Source: Ditylenchus dipsaci
Taxonomy: Eukaryota; Nematoda; Chromadorea; Rhabditida; Anguinidae
Direction of reading: 5' to 3'
NCBI GenBank assembly: GCA_004194705.1
Contig: SADC01000371.1
Location: 1 to 64,000 of the forward strand
Length of the DNA stretch: 64,000 bases
A program made the translations under genes and the position numbers. This document shows, piece after piece, positions 11,011 through 22,571 of this stretch (the stretch's first letter is position 1; every line of letters begins with the position of its first letter). The notes beneath the pieces are model-generated. The model was not told where the DNA came from and did no database searches. It worked only from the letters and a program-made list of their open reading frames with translations.

Positions 11011-11909
11011 TAGGGTTGTCGAATCGAATAGTCGATTTCGACTAATTAGTCGATTAGTCGAAAAATTTCGACTAATTTAGTCGATTAGTCGAAAAATTTC
11101 GACTAATTAGTCGATTATCGACTATTCAAAAAAAGGTTCGAATAATGATTTCGACTAACGACTATTCGAAAAAAATTCGAATAATGGTTTCGACTAATCG
11201 AATATTCGAAGCTAATTTCGACCAACGACATTTTGAGAATAATCTTGGCTAATGAGCTTGACTTATTCAGTCGTTTGTTTTGTTGTTATTTTGTTGGATG
11301 CGAATGCTTGATTGTTCTTGAGTTCGTTTGTTCAATAAATTTATTTGGATGTATGTGGTACAATTGGGCGGGACGTAATTTTATTTGTGTTCGTAGTTCG
11401 TTTTTCTAGTCGTTTCATCCTTATACTGCAATTTTCATATAAAACATGGCGGGAAAGCGTGTAAAAAATTTCGACATTTTTTTTCGACTATTTTTTTTTC
11501 GATTTTTTTTCTTTTTTTTTTGTTTGTTTTTTTTCGACTATTCGGACAAACGACTACTCGTTCGAAAAATTCTAATAGTCGATTTCGACTAATCAACTAC
11601 CGTATTCCTGTAATAAACGCCCCCCCTCGTTCAAAATCGTGTTCTTGGCATTGTGTTTTTGACCCACTTTTTGAATACTTCTCTTAAGCAAATTACCCCT
11701 CATTTTGTAGCCAGTGAGATGAGCTACAAAATGAGGGGTAATTTGCTTGAGAGAAGTAATCAAAAGTGGGTCAAAAACACAATGCCAAGAACACGATTTG
11801 AACGAGGGGGGGGGGCGTTTATTACAGGAAATACGGTATTCGAATTTTTCGAATACCGAACGACTAATCGAATCGACTATTCGAAAACTTCGACTATTCG
11901 ACAGCCCTA
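11011..11909. mobile_element. non-autonomous hAT element (TAGGGNTGTCGAA family)
   Basis: Left end TAGGGTTGTCGAATCGAATA, right end TATTCGACAGCCCTA, with a perfect 8-bp target duplication CTCTTAAT (11003-11010, 11910-11917). Subterminal arrays of 'cgactaattagtcgattagt' on the left and 'cgactattcgaaaa' on the right resemble transposase-binding repeats. No transposase. A TA-type MITE (11600-11836) is inserted near its right end. Confidence 0.9.
11600..11836. mobile_element. 237-bp palindromic TA-TSD MITE nested in the hAT element
   Basis: Ends CCGTATTCCTGTAATAAACG and CGTTTATTACAGGAAATACGG, flanked by TA (11598-11599, 11837-11838). Near-perfect palindrome folding around 'attttgtagc...gctacaaaat' at the centre. 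It interrupts the hAT element's TCGACTA repeats, so it is the younger of the two. Confidence 0.88.
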
Positions 11910-12309
11910 CTCTTAATCATCCCGATTCTCACAGCGACTCTTGTAAAACGGATAGTTTTTTCTTCAGGCTGGTGAGCAGTGAATCTATGGAGCACAGCAT
12001 ATTCTTTTATGCTCATAAAAAATCCTGAGATCAAAATTCGCATTATGATTTGCACCCCCCCCCCCCTTTAAAAATGGATCAAAAAGCTTTTCAGATCAGT
12101 AAAATGACCAAATCTCGCTGATCTACACCACCTCAAAGACCTCAACCTGCCACCTCCATTATACCAAATAATTATTTCCGCAGCAAATCGTGCCAGGACT
12201 AATTGTTCCCATTTGAATTTATTGTCAGATGACTTTTTGTCCAGTTCAATTATTTGTCAGGTACTTTTTGTCCAGGTCTGTGTGTGCCTATTTATGCGCC
12301 TAGTGAAAT

Positions 12310-14650
12310 GACATGACCCTCAAATAACCCCCCCCCCACCATAACCCCCCCCCCTCAAATAACCCCCTGAAATAACCCCCCCCCACCAAATAACCCGGGT
12401 TATTTAAGGGGGTTATTTGAGGGGGGTTATTTGGGGGGGTTATTTGAGGGGGGTTATTTAGGGTATGTTATTCAGGGTATATTTTGTCTTGAAGGGAAGT
12501 CATGTTATTTCGATATTTTGACCTGTTTCTCGTCCCTTATCCACCTGGAAGGTAGGTAGGTATCTACCCTGAAGCTCGGTATCAATTAGTGGATTACCCT
12601 TTCACTTTCACTCTGACTCGAACTCTCACTCTCGTGTACTCTCATGTCTCACTTTCGTGTATCCAACAGGAAAAAATCGCCTCTGAGTCTTACTTTTACT
12701 CTCACTTTCAGTGTACCCAATGAGTTTTTTTACCTTCATGTTCAGTGAAAATTTTGCAGGAATTGAAATTTTTTAGTCTCAGCCAACCAAACCAAGTAGT
12801 CATCCACTTGGTTTGGAGCGATTTTGTTTTACTTTTTTTAGGTTTGAAAACCAGTTTTCCGACTAATTCGGGCATGCTGAAGATGGTTTGATAATGGTAA
12901 AACTCGTTTTCTCGGGTATTTTTGAGTATTTGGACATAAATTGGTTTTACCAAAACTCGATTTTACGAAAACTCAAGAAATCCCCGAAAAAAACGGCGTT
13001 TTACTACTATCAAACCATCTTCAGCATACCCGAATTAGTCGAGAAAACCGGTTTTGGAACATGAAGAACGTAAATTTTTTTCTGATCCAAGTGGACCACA
13101 CTTGGTTTGGTTGTAGCCAGGTCGTACACAGGTTGGGGAATTCATGCAGTGTAGTGGTACCGGGTAGTAATATTTTCGTCTTGAAATGAGATTTTTAAAT
13201 TTAAAATGTTATTCTATGATCCAACTTCAGTTACACTGGGAAATCCGTGCGCCAACAAAACCAAGTGGTCGTCCACTTGGATCAAAAAAACTTTTTACCG
13301 TTTTCATCTTCCAAAACCTGTTTTCTGGACTAATTTGGACATGCTGAAGATCTTTTGATAATAGTTAAGTAAGGTTTTGTATGGTTTTTTTTAGTATTGG
13401 GAAATAATCGAAGTAAGCGTACGCCAGTGGCCGCGTACGGCTTTTCTACAGGCCTGGGAAAAATTGCGATCCCACGATATCCTCCTTGCAAGTCGGCGCT
13501 CTAACCATTAAAGCTATCGGGTCGCCCCAGGCTTGTTTCTTATTTCTCTGCTATCTGCCTCCCTTACACCTATCCCCTTCCACAAGACCGTCCTCGGTCT
13601 TTTCCATACTGTCTACTACCGGCCGACTGTGCTCTCTGCACTTCCCTTTGTGGCCGGCCTTCTCAATCAGCAAGCATTCCACTGGGGGGAAACATGTCCT
13701 CTGCCAGTGATCAGCGAAAGGAGGGGCAAGGGCAGGTCAGACAGCTAATCCCAACACCAAAGAGGTGGACTGGCCAGCCGTAGAAGGCTGCCAACCACTC
13801 GCTGCTACCAGTAAGCGTACGCCAGTGGCCGCGTACGGCTTTGTACAGGCCTGGGAAAAAGTGCGATCCACGATATCCTTCTTGCAAGTCGGCGCTCTAA
13901 CCATTTAAGCTATCGGTCGCCCCAGGCTTGTTTCTTATTTCTCTGCTATCTGCCTCCCTTACATCGATTTACCAAAACTCAAGAAATGTTATACAAAACG
14001 GCATTTAGCCACTGTTAAACCATCTTCAGCATGTCCAAATTAGCCCAGAAAACAGGTTTTGGAACCCGAAAAGTAAAAAAATTTTACTCTCAGTCTGCAT
14101 GATAGCTTCAGCGGAGTAATTACATGGAGGAGAATTAGGTACCCAAGGATGAGTACTTTTCCAGGGTACCTGGGGATATTTGGGGCCGAGAATGGTTCAA
14201 AGAAAATATTATTCAATATATATTAGCTAAATAAACTAAATTCGTGTTTAAAAAGAAAAGTACGTTGGTATTGAGTTTTGGATAATAAATTTGCTGTTTC
14301 AGTGTTATCAAACCGTGTTCAGCTCCCGATTCTGGTGAAATACCAATGGGTAGATTTTAGTTTTTCTACAATCGAATATTTTCGGCTACTCCAAGATGAT
14401 ACCTTCTTGGGTTGATACTGCCCTCCAGGTGGATAAGGGACGAAAAACCGGTCAAAATATCGAAATAACATGACTTCCCTTCAAGACAAAATATACCTGA
14501 ATAACATACCCCAAATAACCCCCTCAAATAACCCCCTCAAATAACCCCCTTAAATAACCGGGTTATTTGGTGGGGGGTTATTTCAGGGGGTTATTTGAGG
14601 GGGGGGGGGGTTATTTGGTGGGGGGGGGGGGGTTATTTGGGGTATTTACG
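12310..14650. mobile_element. large foldback element with 'aaataacccc' ends and 9-bp TSD
   Basis: A 9-bp direct repeat TAGTGAAAT flanks it (12301-12309, 14651-14659). The terminal region on each side is an array of 'aaataaccccc' units (left 12322-12400; complement 14515-14640), followed by a shared inverted segment: 'aagtcatgttatttcgatat' near 12495, complement near 14462. Inside are a second palindrome ('ccaagtggat', 'catgctgaagat' arms at about 12790-13110 and 13260-14060) and a tRNA-derived sequence. No transposase frame. The 9-bp duplication would fit a Mutator-like element; this assignment is tentative. Its right end lies 127 bp before the start codon of the next gene. Confidence 0.7.
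13413..13963 (-). repeat. two direct copies of a tRNA-Ala-like SINE
   Basis: A ~153-bp sequence beginning 'gtaagcgtacgccagtggcc' occurs at 13413-13568 and again at 13811-13963. On the reverse strand it contains 'atagcttaaatggttagagc' (A box and D arm), an anticodon-arm-like 'gccgacttgcaaga' with a TGC reading, and 'atcgtggatcgcac' (degenerate B box). This is a tRNA-derived head, not a functional tRNA. The intervening 240 bp is not repeated elsewhere in the window. Confidence 0.65.
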
Positions 14651-14785
14651 TAGTGAAATTCGGAGAACTTTATTTGACTAAAAACAGCTGACGGACCAAG
14701 ACAAACATTTTTTTTCTGTCAATTGTCAACAACTGTGTTTGTATATGATTTTTTAAATTTTGTTTTCTTGTTATCTAGAGTAAAC

Positions 14786-17113
14786 ATGGCTTCTTCGACT
14801 TTGTTTTTCGAGCTTCAAGTTGGCCTGGAGCAATTGGTGGGAGCAAGTGGCACTCAAGATTTCGAAACATGGGCTAGCGTGATTCGGGACAAGTTGGCTG
14901 ACCAGAACAATTGTGCAGAAGACTTTTATTCTGTCTCTAATATCATAGTAGAAATGGTGAGTTCTCTAAAGTTGTATCTAGGTTCGTAAAATTTGGAGCC
15001 ATGGCCTTGTTTTTTGTGTGAAATTGAGGCCGGCCGTAAATCTTCTAACAATTCAGCTCCTCTTGATAAGCCGACTCCCTCTACTTCGAGGACTTACATC
15101 TCATACTGAAGAAATCACTCCGGTATTCTATTTTAGGCGGCTATGGTCTCTGACTGCCAATACAATTTTTCTCGCTTGTGCAAGCTTTTGGATCAAGATA
15201 TCAGCGGTTTTGTTCCTGGTTTTCTACTCCCTGCGATGCAATATTTTACGTATCAAAACTGCGAGTCGCTTGACATTGATCAGACCAAAAATTTGTTGCT
15301 GTTTATTGGCGAGGTCTATGACAAAATAGAGGTTTATTTTTATTTATTTTACACGGGAAACGCATGACCCGACCGTGGCTCATCAAAAAACGTTATATAC
15401 CAAATATAACTCTATCAGAGCTGGATACGAAGCCGAAGAAAAATGTGAGACACGCAGTGAAGCTTGTTTTCTTAACGAGTTTTGATAAAAATTGCCATGA
15501 AATCTGTGTAGATATAAATAATATAAAATCCGGGCATTGTTAAATAAAAGATTACTGAAAAAAGAGTCTGTCTATTAGGAATCGAACCTGCGACATGAAA
15601 AATGCGGCATAAAAAACCTGCAGCGTATACCACTGCGCCGCACTTACTGCAATAGATCCTAGGTCATAAATTTCTAATTTTCAAAAGTCAATATTTTGAC
15701 GCAATCAAACCCGTAGCCGATTTTGAGAACGGCTTCGTATCCAGCTCTGATAGATTTATCTTTCAGTATGTAACATTCTTTGAAAATCCACGGTCGGGTC
15801 GTGCCTTCCCGTGTTAATTTTGTTGTTATTCATGTGTTTATTTAGACAGATGGGTTAAGGCTGCCTGAGTTAGGTAGGTAATGCATCTATAATCGTAATC
15901 TGCGTTAATCATCATTTTCTTGTTTGTTTGATTTAGCGTACCTTCTGTCCGAACAAATTCACTTTTTGCTGAACTGTGATCCAAGTCTGTGTTTCATCGT
16001 TTGTGTTAGATCCTGTTCTAGAAGCCGGTGTTCTTATATTCTTAAATCAGTTTTTTGTAAAGTGGATGTTGGTTAAGAATTAGTAGGGTGACAGAGCTGA
16101 TACTTAAAGTCTCGAGTGATGCAGAAAACAGCTTGCAATGGCTGATCAAACCTATGAAACACCAGCTTTCAAATAGTACCATCCATTCTATCTTTACTTA
16201 TTTGCAGATCATTGCGACATAAATAGCTTGGTCCGGTCTTGTGTTCAAGTGCTTAAAGTGGACTTTCTTAGAGTTACCTCTTTTATTCTTTTAATTAACT
16301 TCCTCTTTTAGTTGACGGGCAAATCTCTGGAGAAAGATCTCGAACCAACAGTTGTGCAGAGTATTTTCGACGGTCTTAATCTGTGCATCTATAACTCAAC
16401 TATCTTAGATGAGTACGCTCTAGTCTATTTCATTGTAGACTTCATGCTCATATTAAACTTTTAGGTCAGTAAAAGATCAGGTAAATCAGCTCAGACTGCT
16501 GGTTGTGTTTCTGGTGATTAACTGTGTCGATCGATTCGGTATTTTTCAGATTTGGAATTTGGATGAACTTCGGCGAAGAAGTTGGAGCGAGATAGTGCCC
16601 GTTATTGAGGCTTGTACCTTTTTGACTCAGAATTTCTCATATTTTAAATCTTACCGTTTAGCCCGGTAAGCAGGATGTTCTTGCTGAACCCATTGTCGAA
16701 GGCATGGCGGATGGTGGGCGCGACTCGGTTAATGATGATGAATGCGCTTTCCTCGAAAAGATCACTGATGAGATCTGTGGTTCGGCAACTGAATCATGTA
16801 CTTTGTGTACGCCAATTCAGCGGTTTCATTGTTATTTATTTCTAGGGAATGAGACATTTGAGCAAGACCAGGTCCATAATGATTACGAGGTTAGGGATAG
16901 TTCAAGAAATATATTCGGCGCTGTTACGATATATATCATAGCAGCGTCAAATATTCAAATTTTATTGATGTTGTTTTTATTTAGAAGTTTCTTGAAGCGA
17001 CAGCAGTGCAAATTGCAGAGAAGGCTTTGGAAAATATTTCGCTTGAAGATGGCAGGGGAGATTTGCAAAATTCAGTAACTGATAATATACTCCTAGATAA
17101 TGTCTGCGATTAA
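14786..17113 (+). CDS. MIF4G-domain protein (PAIP1/MIF4GD-like), 7 exons
   Basis: Inferred exons: 14786-14956, 15137-15331, 16312-16412, 16465-16609, 16662-16797, 16846-16889 and 16985-17113. They give about 270 residues starting MASSTLFFELQVGLEQLVG and ending in TAA. The product is all helical; segments such as F-S-R-L-C-K-L-L, L-L-L-F-I-G-E-V-Y-D-K-I-E and L-T-G-K-S-L-E-K follow the order and spacing of the MIF4G HEAT-like repeats in PAIP1/MIF4GD proteins, which bind eIF4A/eIF3 or poly(A)-binding protein in translation. The C-terminal tail is acidic. Intron 4 (16610-16661) appears to be GC-AG. Intron 5 (16798-16845) is 48 bp and keeps the frame if retained. Intron 2 contains a transposon (15352-15813). 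An AATAAA-like signal follows near 17227. The start was chosen as the first ATG giving the domain; an upstream in-frame ATG at 14723 is possible. The family call rests on pattern similarity only. Confidence 0.65.
15352..15813. mobile_element. PIF/Harbinger-type MITE carrying a tRNA-like core, in an intron
   Basis: Inverted ends CACGGGAAACGCATGACCCG and CGGGTCGTGCCTTCCCGTG, flanked by TTA (15349-15351, 15814-15816), the PIF/Harbinger target signature. A second inverted pair, 'agctggatacgaagccg' (about 15420) and its complement (about 15732), lies inside. The centre (about 15578-15655, reverse strand) is tRNA-like: 'tgcggcgcagtggtata' (A box) and 'aggttcgattcc' (B box). It lies in intron 2 of the MIF4G gene, which it lengthens to almost 1 kb. 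Confidence 0.8.
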
Positions 17114-18731
17114 CTCTTTTTTAGTCTAGTGTTGCTCCAGCCTCAGATGCTCCGATGTCTTGAGAAATTATTTGCCAAAAAGAGATATTAGAATTTATCG
17201 GTTACGATTTGTTTTGTTGCATACAGAAATAAAAATCTTTGTTTGATTCTTTTTTTATCCATTTTGTCGGACAAGGCTTTTCCGTGCTGCTAAATACTTT
17301 TTATGTTTCCAAGAAACGTTTTTTGCTTCTAATTTTTCTGCTGCAAGAAGACTTTTTTTTAATGTTGGGTGCACACTTTATTTATTTTACACTACTTTTT
17401 AGTAAGTTCAGTGACTTTTAGGGCCAAAGCCACCGAGCGATCGATTGCAAATGTCTTTATTTTGGGCTATTATGCTAACGACCATCTCAGGAACTCAAGT
17501 TTGAGTTTAAATTGGATCATGTTAAAGTTTAATTCGAGTAAATAAACTTTAAAAACGACGATCTAGTAACTTAATATGACCTTATTTAAAGTTTAACCTT
17601 ACCCAATTTAAACTTTAACTTTACTCTAATTAAACTTTAGCCTAACTCAATTTAAACTTGTATTTCACCCAATTTGAACATTAATATCACCCAATTTAAA
17701 CTTGGATTTTACCCAATTTAAACTTCAAACTAAGAATTCTTCCGGGAAGAGAGGACCCCGATGTAGACTTTTAAGTCGATGCCGGTGCCAGGCAGTATGT
17801 CCGGTGCCAGTTCCAAGTTTTACGCTTTATCACACTGTGCAAGCTTCAAATATTGAAGCTTTTGAGAACCATGTAAAAAGACAGCATCACTTCCACTTCG
17901 CCACATAAATATATTCATAAACTGTATAAGTTGTTTAATCATTTTCGGGTTAAAATTTCCTGCATAATTAAGGCCTAAATTTTTACATTCAATAGATAAC
18001 ATTATCAATAAATTTGCTGTTTTTTTCACTAATCAATTTTGTAACAGTTTTGAGACTATAGAAAAATTACCCTTCCAGTTATTTAATTTTTAGAATTGGA
18101 CGGAGAAAGTGTACATGATTGATTTTAACAGTTTATCAAGTTTTTATAAAGAACGAGTCATAATTTTCTCTTCTGTCACTAATATGCACTCAATAATAGC
18201 TGCCTGCCATGTCGAGCTGTTGGTTGTCTCGAAATAAACACAGGTGCCCAATATAAGCGCTAAACAATTAGATGTGCGTAGTCAACCTTGTTTATAAGAA
18301 TAATCACAAACCTGATATCTTCGATCTTCCTGAAATAAAAAAATGCAATTACATATTTTTATGCATTACATTTTGCACTGCTGTTTCTTTTTCAGAAGTA
18401 TTAGCTACGTTTCGTCTTGTACAGAGTTGTTAAGCCGTAATTTTCCAAATTTTGGACATTTTTCAAATTTTAGCTACAACAGCTCAAGGTACAGGATGTC
18501 TCGAAAGTATAAGGTATTTTTAGAAAATTTTGAGCATTCAGCCCATTGCCCGGTCGATTTCCGATTTTTTTGGAAACCTCCAAAATGACATGATTTGAAA
18601 AACACCAAAAGGGGTAACCTACACTGATCCAACCATAAATTGCCGACCTGACATAATACTGTTTGTCTCCTCTACTAAGTGCTGGGTTTGAGAAAGAGAT
18701 TGTATGCTCAGAGAGTCTATACTCTTTGCTA
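17114..18731. repeat. gene-free; 'acccaatttaaactt' tandem repeat at 17490-17725
   Basis: From 17490 to 17725 there are about ten degenerate copies of a 20-25 bp unit 'tcacccaatttaaactt'. The rest (17726-18731) shows no supported gene; a CAGGATGTCTCGAAAG sequence at about 18492 resembles one end of the CAGGGTG MITE family. Confidence 0.5.
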
Positions 18732-18733
18732 TA

Positions 18734-19650
18734 CAGGGTGAACCAATCAAAGACCCTTGAAATTTGACGGCGTCGCAAGACCAGTTTCAATTATGACTTT
18801 CCTGCTAATGATATGTCATTTTGTAGCTCCAAAAATGCTTTAACGAATAGTACAATAACACACGTTCAATAATTGCAAAAAAAAAGAATTGATAAATAAT
18901 CAGAACAAAACCTTAACCTCAATTTCAAATTGCCGAATTTTCAGTTTTTGTTTAAGTGACTGGGTTTATAGGGTAATTTTTTATGTTAAGTTTTTTCTTA
19001 ATAATATCCCAAACACATGATTTTGTAGCCTTTTTTTCTTCTTTCGACTGGTGTATGAAACTTATTTGTATTTAAAAAAAAGTCAACATTTGGCTCCTAA
19101 CACTCGTGAAGTTATTTTAAAAAGTTAGGATAATCTTTTTTTATTACTTGCGCTGATTAGAAGTTTGATTAAGTTTCTAGCGCTGTACTAATATCTTAAC
19201 TTTATCTTGTAGCGCAGATCAACAGCTACAAAATCCACTTTACAGAAATTTTTTGATAATAAGTGTTCTGTAATGGCCTTTTGGAAAAAAAGCAACTACC
19301 TTATAAAATAACTAAAATTCAAAACAAATTAGGGAAAAGTTCTGTAAAGTGGGTTTTGTAGCCCTTGATCTGCGCTACAAGATGACGCTAAAATGTTTCA
19401 ACTGCATTCAAAACTCAATGAGCGTTTTATCCTCAGGTTACTTTAAAAAACTGAAATTAGGCGATTTGAAATCGAGTTAAGGGTTTTCTTCTGATTAATT
19501 ATCATAATTTTTTTTTCAGTTTTTTAATTTTATTATACCATCCGTTAGAGCATTGTCGGGGCTACAGAATGACATATTATTGGCAACTAAGTCATAATTG
19601 AAAATGGCCTTACGGCGCCGTCGAATTTCAGGTTTTTTTTGGTCACCCTG
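18734..19650. mobile_element. 917-bp palindromic TA-TSD element (CAGGGTGAACCA)
   Basis: Ends CAGGGTGAACCAATCAAAG and TTTTGGTCACCCTG, flanked by TA (18732-18733, 19651-19652). The arms pair over more than 120 bp ('tttgacggcgtcgcaagac' with 'ttacggcgccgtcgaatttc') and again around 'gatcaacagctacaaaat' and 'ttttgtagcccttgatctg'. Such CAGGGT-ended elements recur at 21579-21931 and 32514-32857 and typify one mariner-derived superfamily. Confidence 0.75.
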
Positions 19651-19854
19651 TACTAAAATTCATAAAAAATCCAATACTTTTGAGACACGTGTATTTTATA
19701 TCGATAAGATCTTTTTCAAAACTCTACTGCACTTGAAATTTTCGATTTCGAGCAGTGGCTATTTTTTTCAAGCCGAAAAGTTTATATACAGTAAAATAAA
19801 AAAAGGTGTCATCGAAAGAAAATACTCTGAATACAGTCGCCATTTCAGAAATAG

Positions 19855-21190
19855 GGTGTCCCTTTATCGAGTTTTTGCTTTTTAGAGAAAAAAGTTTTTG
19901 GATTCTGAAAAACGATCGGTAAAATCGGAATTCTTGCGATATTTAGGACCGGACTGTCAAAACAGAATTTTAAAAAAGCTTTGAAAATCGAGCTATTAAC
20001 ACTTAAAAGCCGGTTTTGCTAATGGAGCGTTTTGTTGCACTGAACAACATAGGCGCAAGAAACTTCAAAAAAAGTTCTTTTTTGCAACTTTTTTTAGAAA
20101 TTCATTAATGGACATTTTCGATTTTGAGTTGTTTCAGTTATTTGATTGATCTTTTTATTCGAAACAATTCTGTGTAACTAAGGCTCTTATCAGGTGCAGA
20201 ATTCAACAGGATTTCAAATAAATACGAACTTAGTCAGGTAAATTGCCGTATTCCATGCAAAATATTAGCATTTTTCGAAAACCCATGAAATACAGATTTT
20301 AGTTCCTTCGTATAAACACTAAAAATCATTGGTATCACCGTTTATATTTTACTACTTTTACTGCAGCAGAAAGCGCAGATTCTGCGCATTATTTTGATAT
20401 CAAAGAAGACAGCAAATCATAGAACAAAGCAGTACCAGGATCATCAAATTGGTTGGTGCCAGGCTTTTTTCGGGTTGATTCGAATTCGCGCCTTTCTTGG
20501 CTTCTGTACTTTCAGGCTTTTTACGGTTGGAAACGCATGTTTGAGCTCTTCTTAACATTAACTCCCCAAATTTCGAAAAAACAAAATTTTTTCTCGAGAA
20601 AATGTTGAAAATACAGAACGGCAAGAAAGGCGCGAATTCGAATTAACCCGGAAAAAGCCTGGTCATCAACCAACTTCTTGATCCTGGTACTGCTCTATGT
20701 TATGATTTTCTGTCGTCGTTGGTATTAAAATAATGCGCAGAATCTGTGCTTTCTGCTACTGTGAGTATACTGAAATAAAAACGGTATAGCAATGATGTTG
20801 TAGTGTTTATACGAAGAAACTTGATTCTATTTCATAGGTTTTTTGAAAAATGCTAATAAATTGCATGTTGTACGCAACTTACCCGACTAAGTTTGTATTA
20901 TTGTAAAGCCCATCGAATTCCTCACCAAATAAGCACTTTAGCTACACAATTTGTTCGCAGGTGAAAAATCACACTCAAATAACTAAAATAACCCAAAACT
21001 GAGAGTGTCCATCAATGAATTTCTATAAAAAGTGAAAAAAAAATAACTTTTTTTGAAACTTTCTTTCACCTATCTTGTTCAGCATGAAATTCTGAACAAA
21101 ACGCTCCCATTAGCACAAACCGGCTTTTAAGTGTTAAAGTGTCGACCCAGCGGGGAACGAACTTTTGGGGGTGTCCCTTTAGCGAGTTTG
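19855..21190. mobile_element. foldback element with nested palindrome
   Basis: 'gggtgtccctttatcgagttt' at 19855 recurs inverted-symmetric in context at 21171-21190 ('gggtgtccctttagcgagttt' after internal arms), with paired segments 'gccggttttgctaatggagc' (about 20010) and its complement near 21118. The centre (20380-20765) is a second palindrome with arms 'accaggatcatcaaattggtt' and 'aaccaacttcttgatcctggt'. The exact termini and TSD could not be fixed. No host coding sequence. Confidence 0.5.
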
Positions 21191-21578
21191 ATTGTAGTTA
21201 GAGCTAAAATTCGGATAACGTCCAAATTTGGATAACGCTAATTTATGTTTTTCAGAACTGAAGGTCAAAAATTCGCATCGATTTTGTCACTTTTGCAACT
21301 TCTGTGCAAAATTTTAATTTTTGCGGGAAAAAATTCAAACCTTTTTCAAAAAAATCGATTAACACGGAATCCCGCGCTATTGGCTGTACACAATGGATCC
21401 GTGTCCGCGTCCGTAAACGGGGGCCGTAAAACGGTCCTGATTTCCACACAATGGGCCGTATCCGCGTCCGTAAAACGGTCCGTGTTGCGGCCCGTTTACG
21501 GACTACAACACGATAGTTCATTTTTGATCTGTTTTTCCCTAAAATCGAGATTTGTAATATTATAGAATATAATATGTA

Positions 21579-21931
21579 CAGGGTATTCAAGAAATTGTAA
21601 CACTTTCAAACTGCCATAACTTTTTATCCCGGCACGATTTCGAAATTTGTAAACGCAGATCGACTCAGAATTCATGGCAATTTTTTGGTATAAAAGTCAA
21701 AAACACGATTTTCGCTTGGTCCCCCTGTGGTTTGGGCCTAGCCCATCCAGAGACCATCCACAGTCCAGGACCCGAAACACAGGGGGACCAAGCGAAAATC
21801 GTGTTTTTGACTTTATATACCAAAAAAATTGCCATGAAATTATGAGTCGATCTGCGTTTACAAAATTTCGAAATCGTGCCGGATAAAAAGTTATGGCAGT
21901 TTGAAAGTGTTACAATTTCTTGAATACCCTG
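21579..21931. mobile_element. 353-bp near-perfect hairpin MITE, TA TSD
   Basis: Ends CAGGGTATTCAAGAAATTG and CAATTTCTTGAATACCCTG, flanked by TA (21577-21578, 21932-21933). The arms are more than 150 bp and almost identical, meeting at 'gaccatccacagtccagg'. The high arm identity suggests recent origin or repair between arms. Confidence 0.88.
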
Positions 21932-22155
21932 TAGAATAGTAATATTATAGGCTAAATCTTTTTTTCTGCCCGCAAATTTGAAATCCCGCTAATTACTCTT
22001 TTTGCCCGCTAAAACTTTTTTTCTGCCCGCAAATTACTTTTTTCTGCCGCAAATTTTCTCAAAAATGCCCGCAAATTTCTCTTACTGGGTATACGGCGAA
22101 TTGACTGTCCTTACTCAATTTTTTTGATTTTTTCGTGGATTCTTAGTGTTCTGAG

Positions 22156-22313
22156 CAAGGTGGTATACTTCACGATTACCTCAGCCATCAGCCTCAGCGG
22201 CTGAGGTCTGAAAAATTTACCTCAGCCGTCAGCCGAGCCCAAAATTTTTGTTCAGCCTCAGCCCTCAGTCGGCTGATGGAACCTGAAGTCAGCCGGCTGA
22301 AGATATCACCCTG
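22156..22313. mobile_element. 158-bp hAT MITE rich in 'cagccgctgagg'
   Basis: Ends CAAGGTGGTATACTTC and GAAGATATCACCCTG, with a perfect 8-bp duplication GTTCTGAG (22148-22155, 22314-22321). The interior is built from repeated 'cctcagcc'/'ggctgagg' words in both orientations. Confidence 0.85.
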
Positions 22314-22571
22314 GTTCTGAGCATGTTTTATTGTGTGCTGGCCTTACAAATATGTGCTGTTTCCTTTTATCACTGTTCTGAAATCGCTTTTTTAATTGGT
22401 TTTTTTTGATAAATTTGCACATATTAGTCTAAAAAACTTACCAATTTCTGAGACTAACCAAAGTTTTTTATTTAATATTTTCACAACAAAGGACAAATAA
22501 CTTAATAATGAATGACAAGTTTATTCAAGAATCCATATACACACAGTTTTACCAATAACAAGAGTGACTTT

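Noticed and set aside
13486..13748. 71-74 residue frames in GC-richer DNA near 13.5 kb
   Set aside because: They start inside the tRNA-like SINE repeat and run through the spacer; no conserved motif, no second exon found.
14723..14785. Upstream ATG of the MIF4G gene as the real start
   Set aside because: The added residues are hydrophobic and low-complexity, and the ATG at 14786 follows 'taaac' and opens the conserved helical region; kept only as an alternative.
15578..15655. Functional tRNA gene on the reverse strand
   Set aside because: A and B boxes are good but the acceptor stem does not pair and the sequence is the centre of a MITE.
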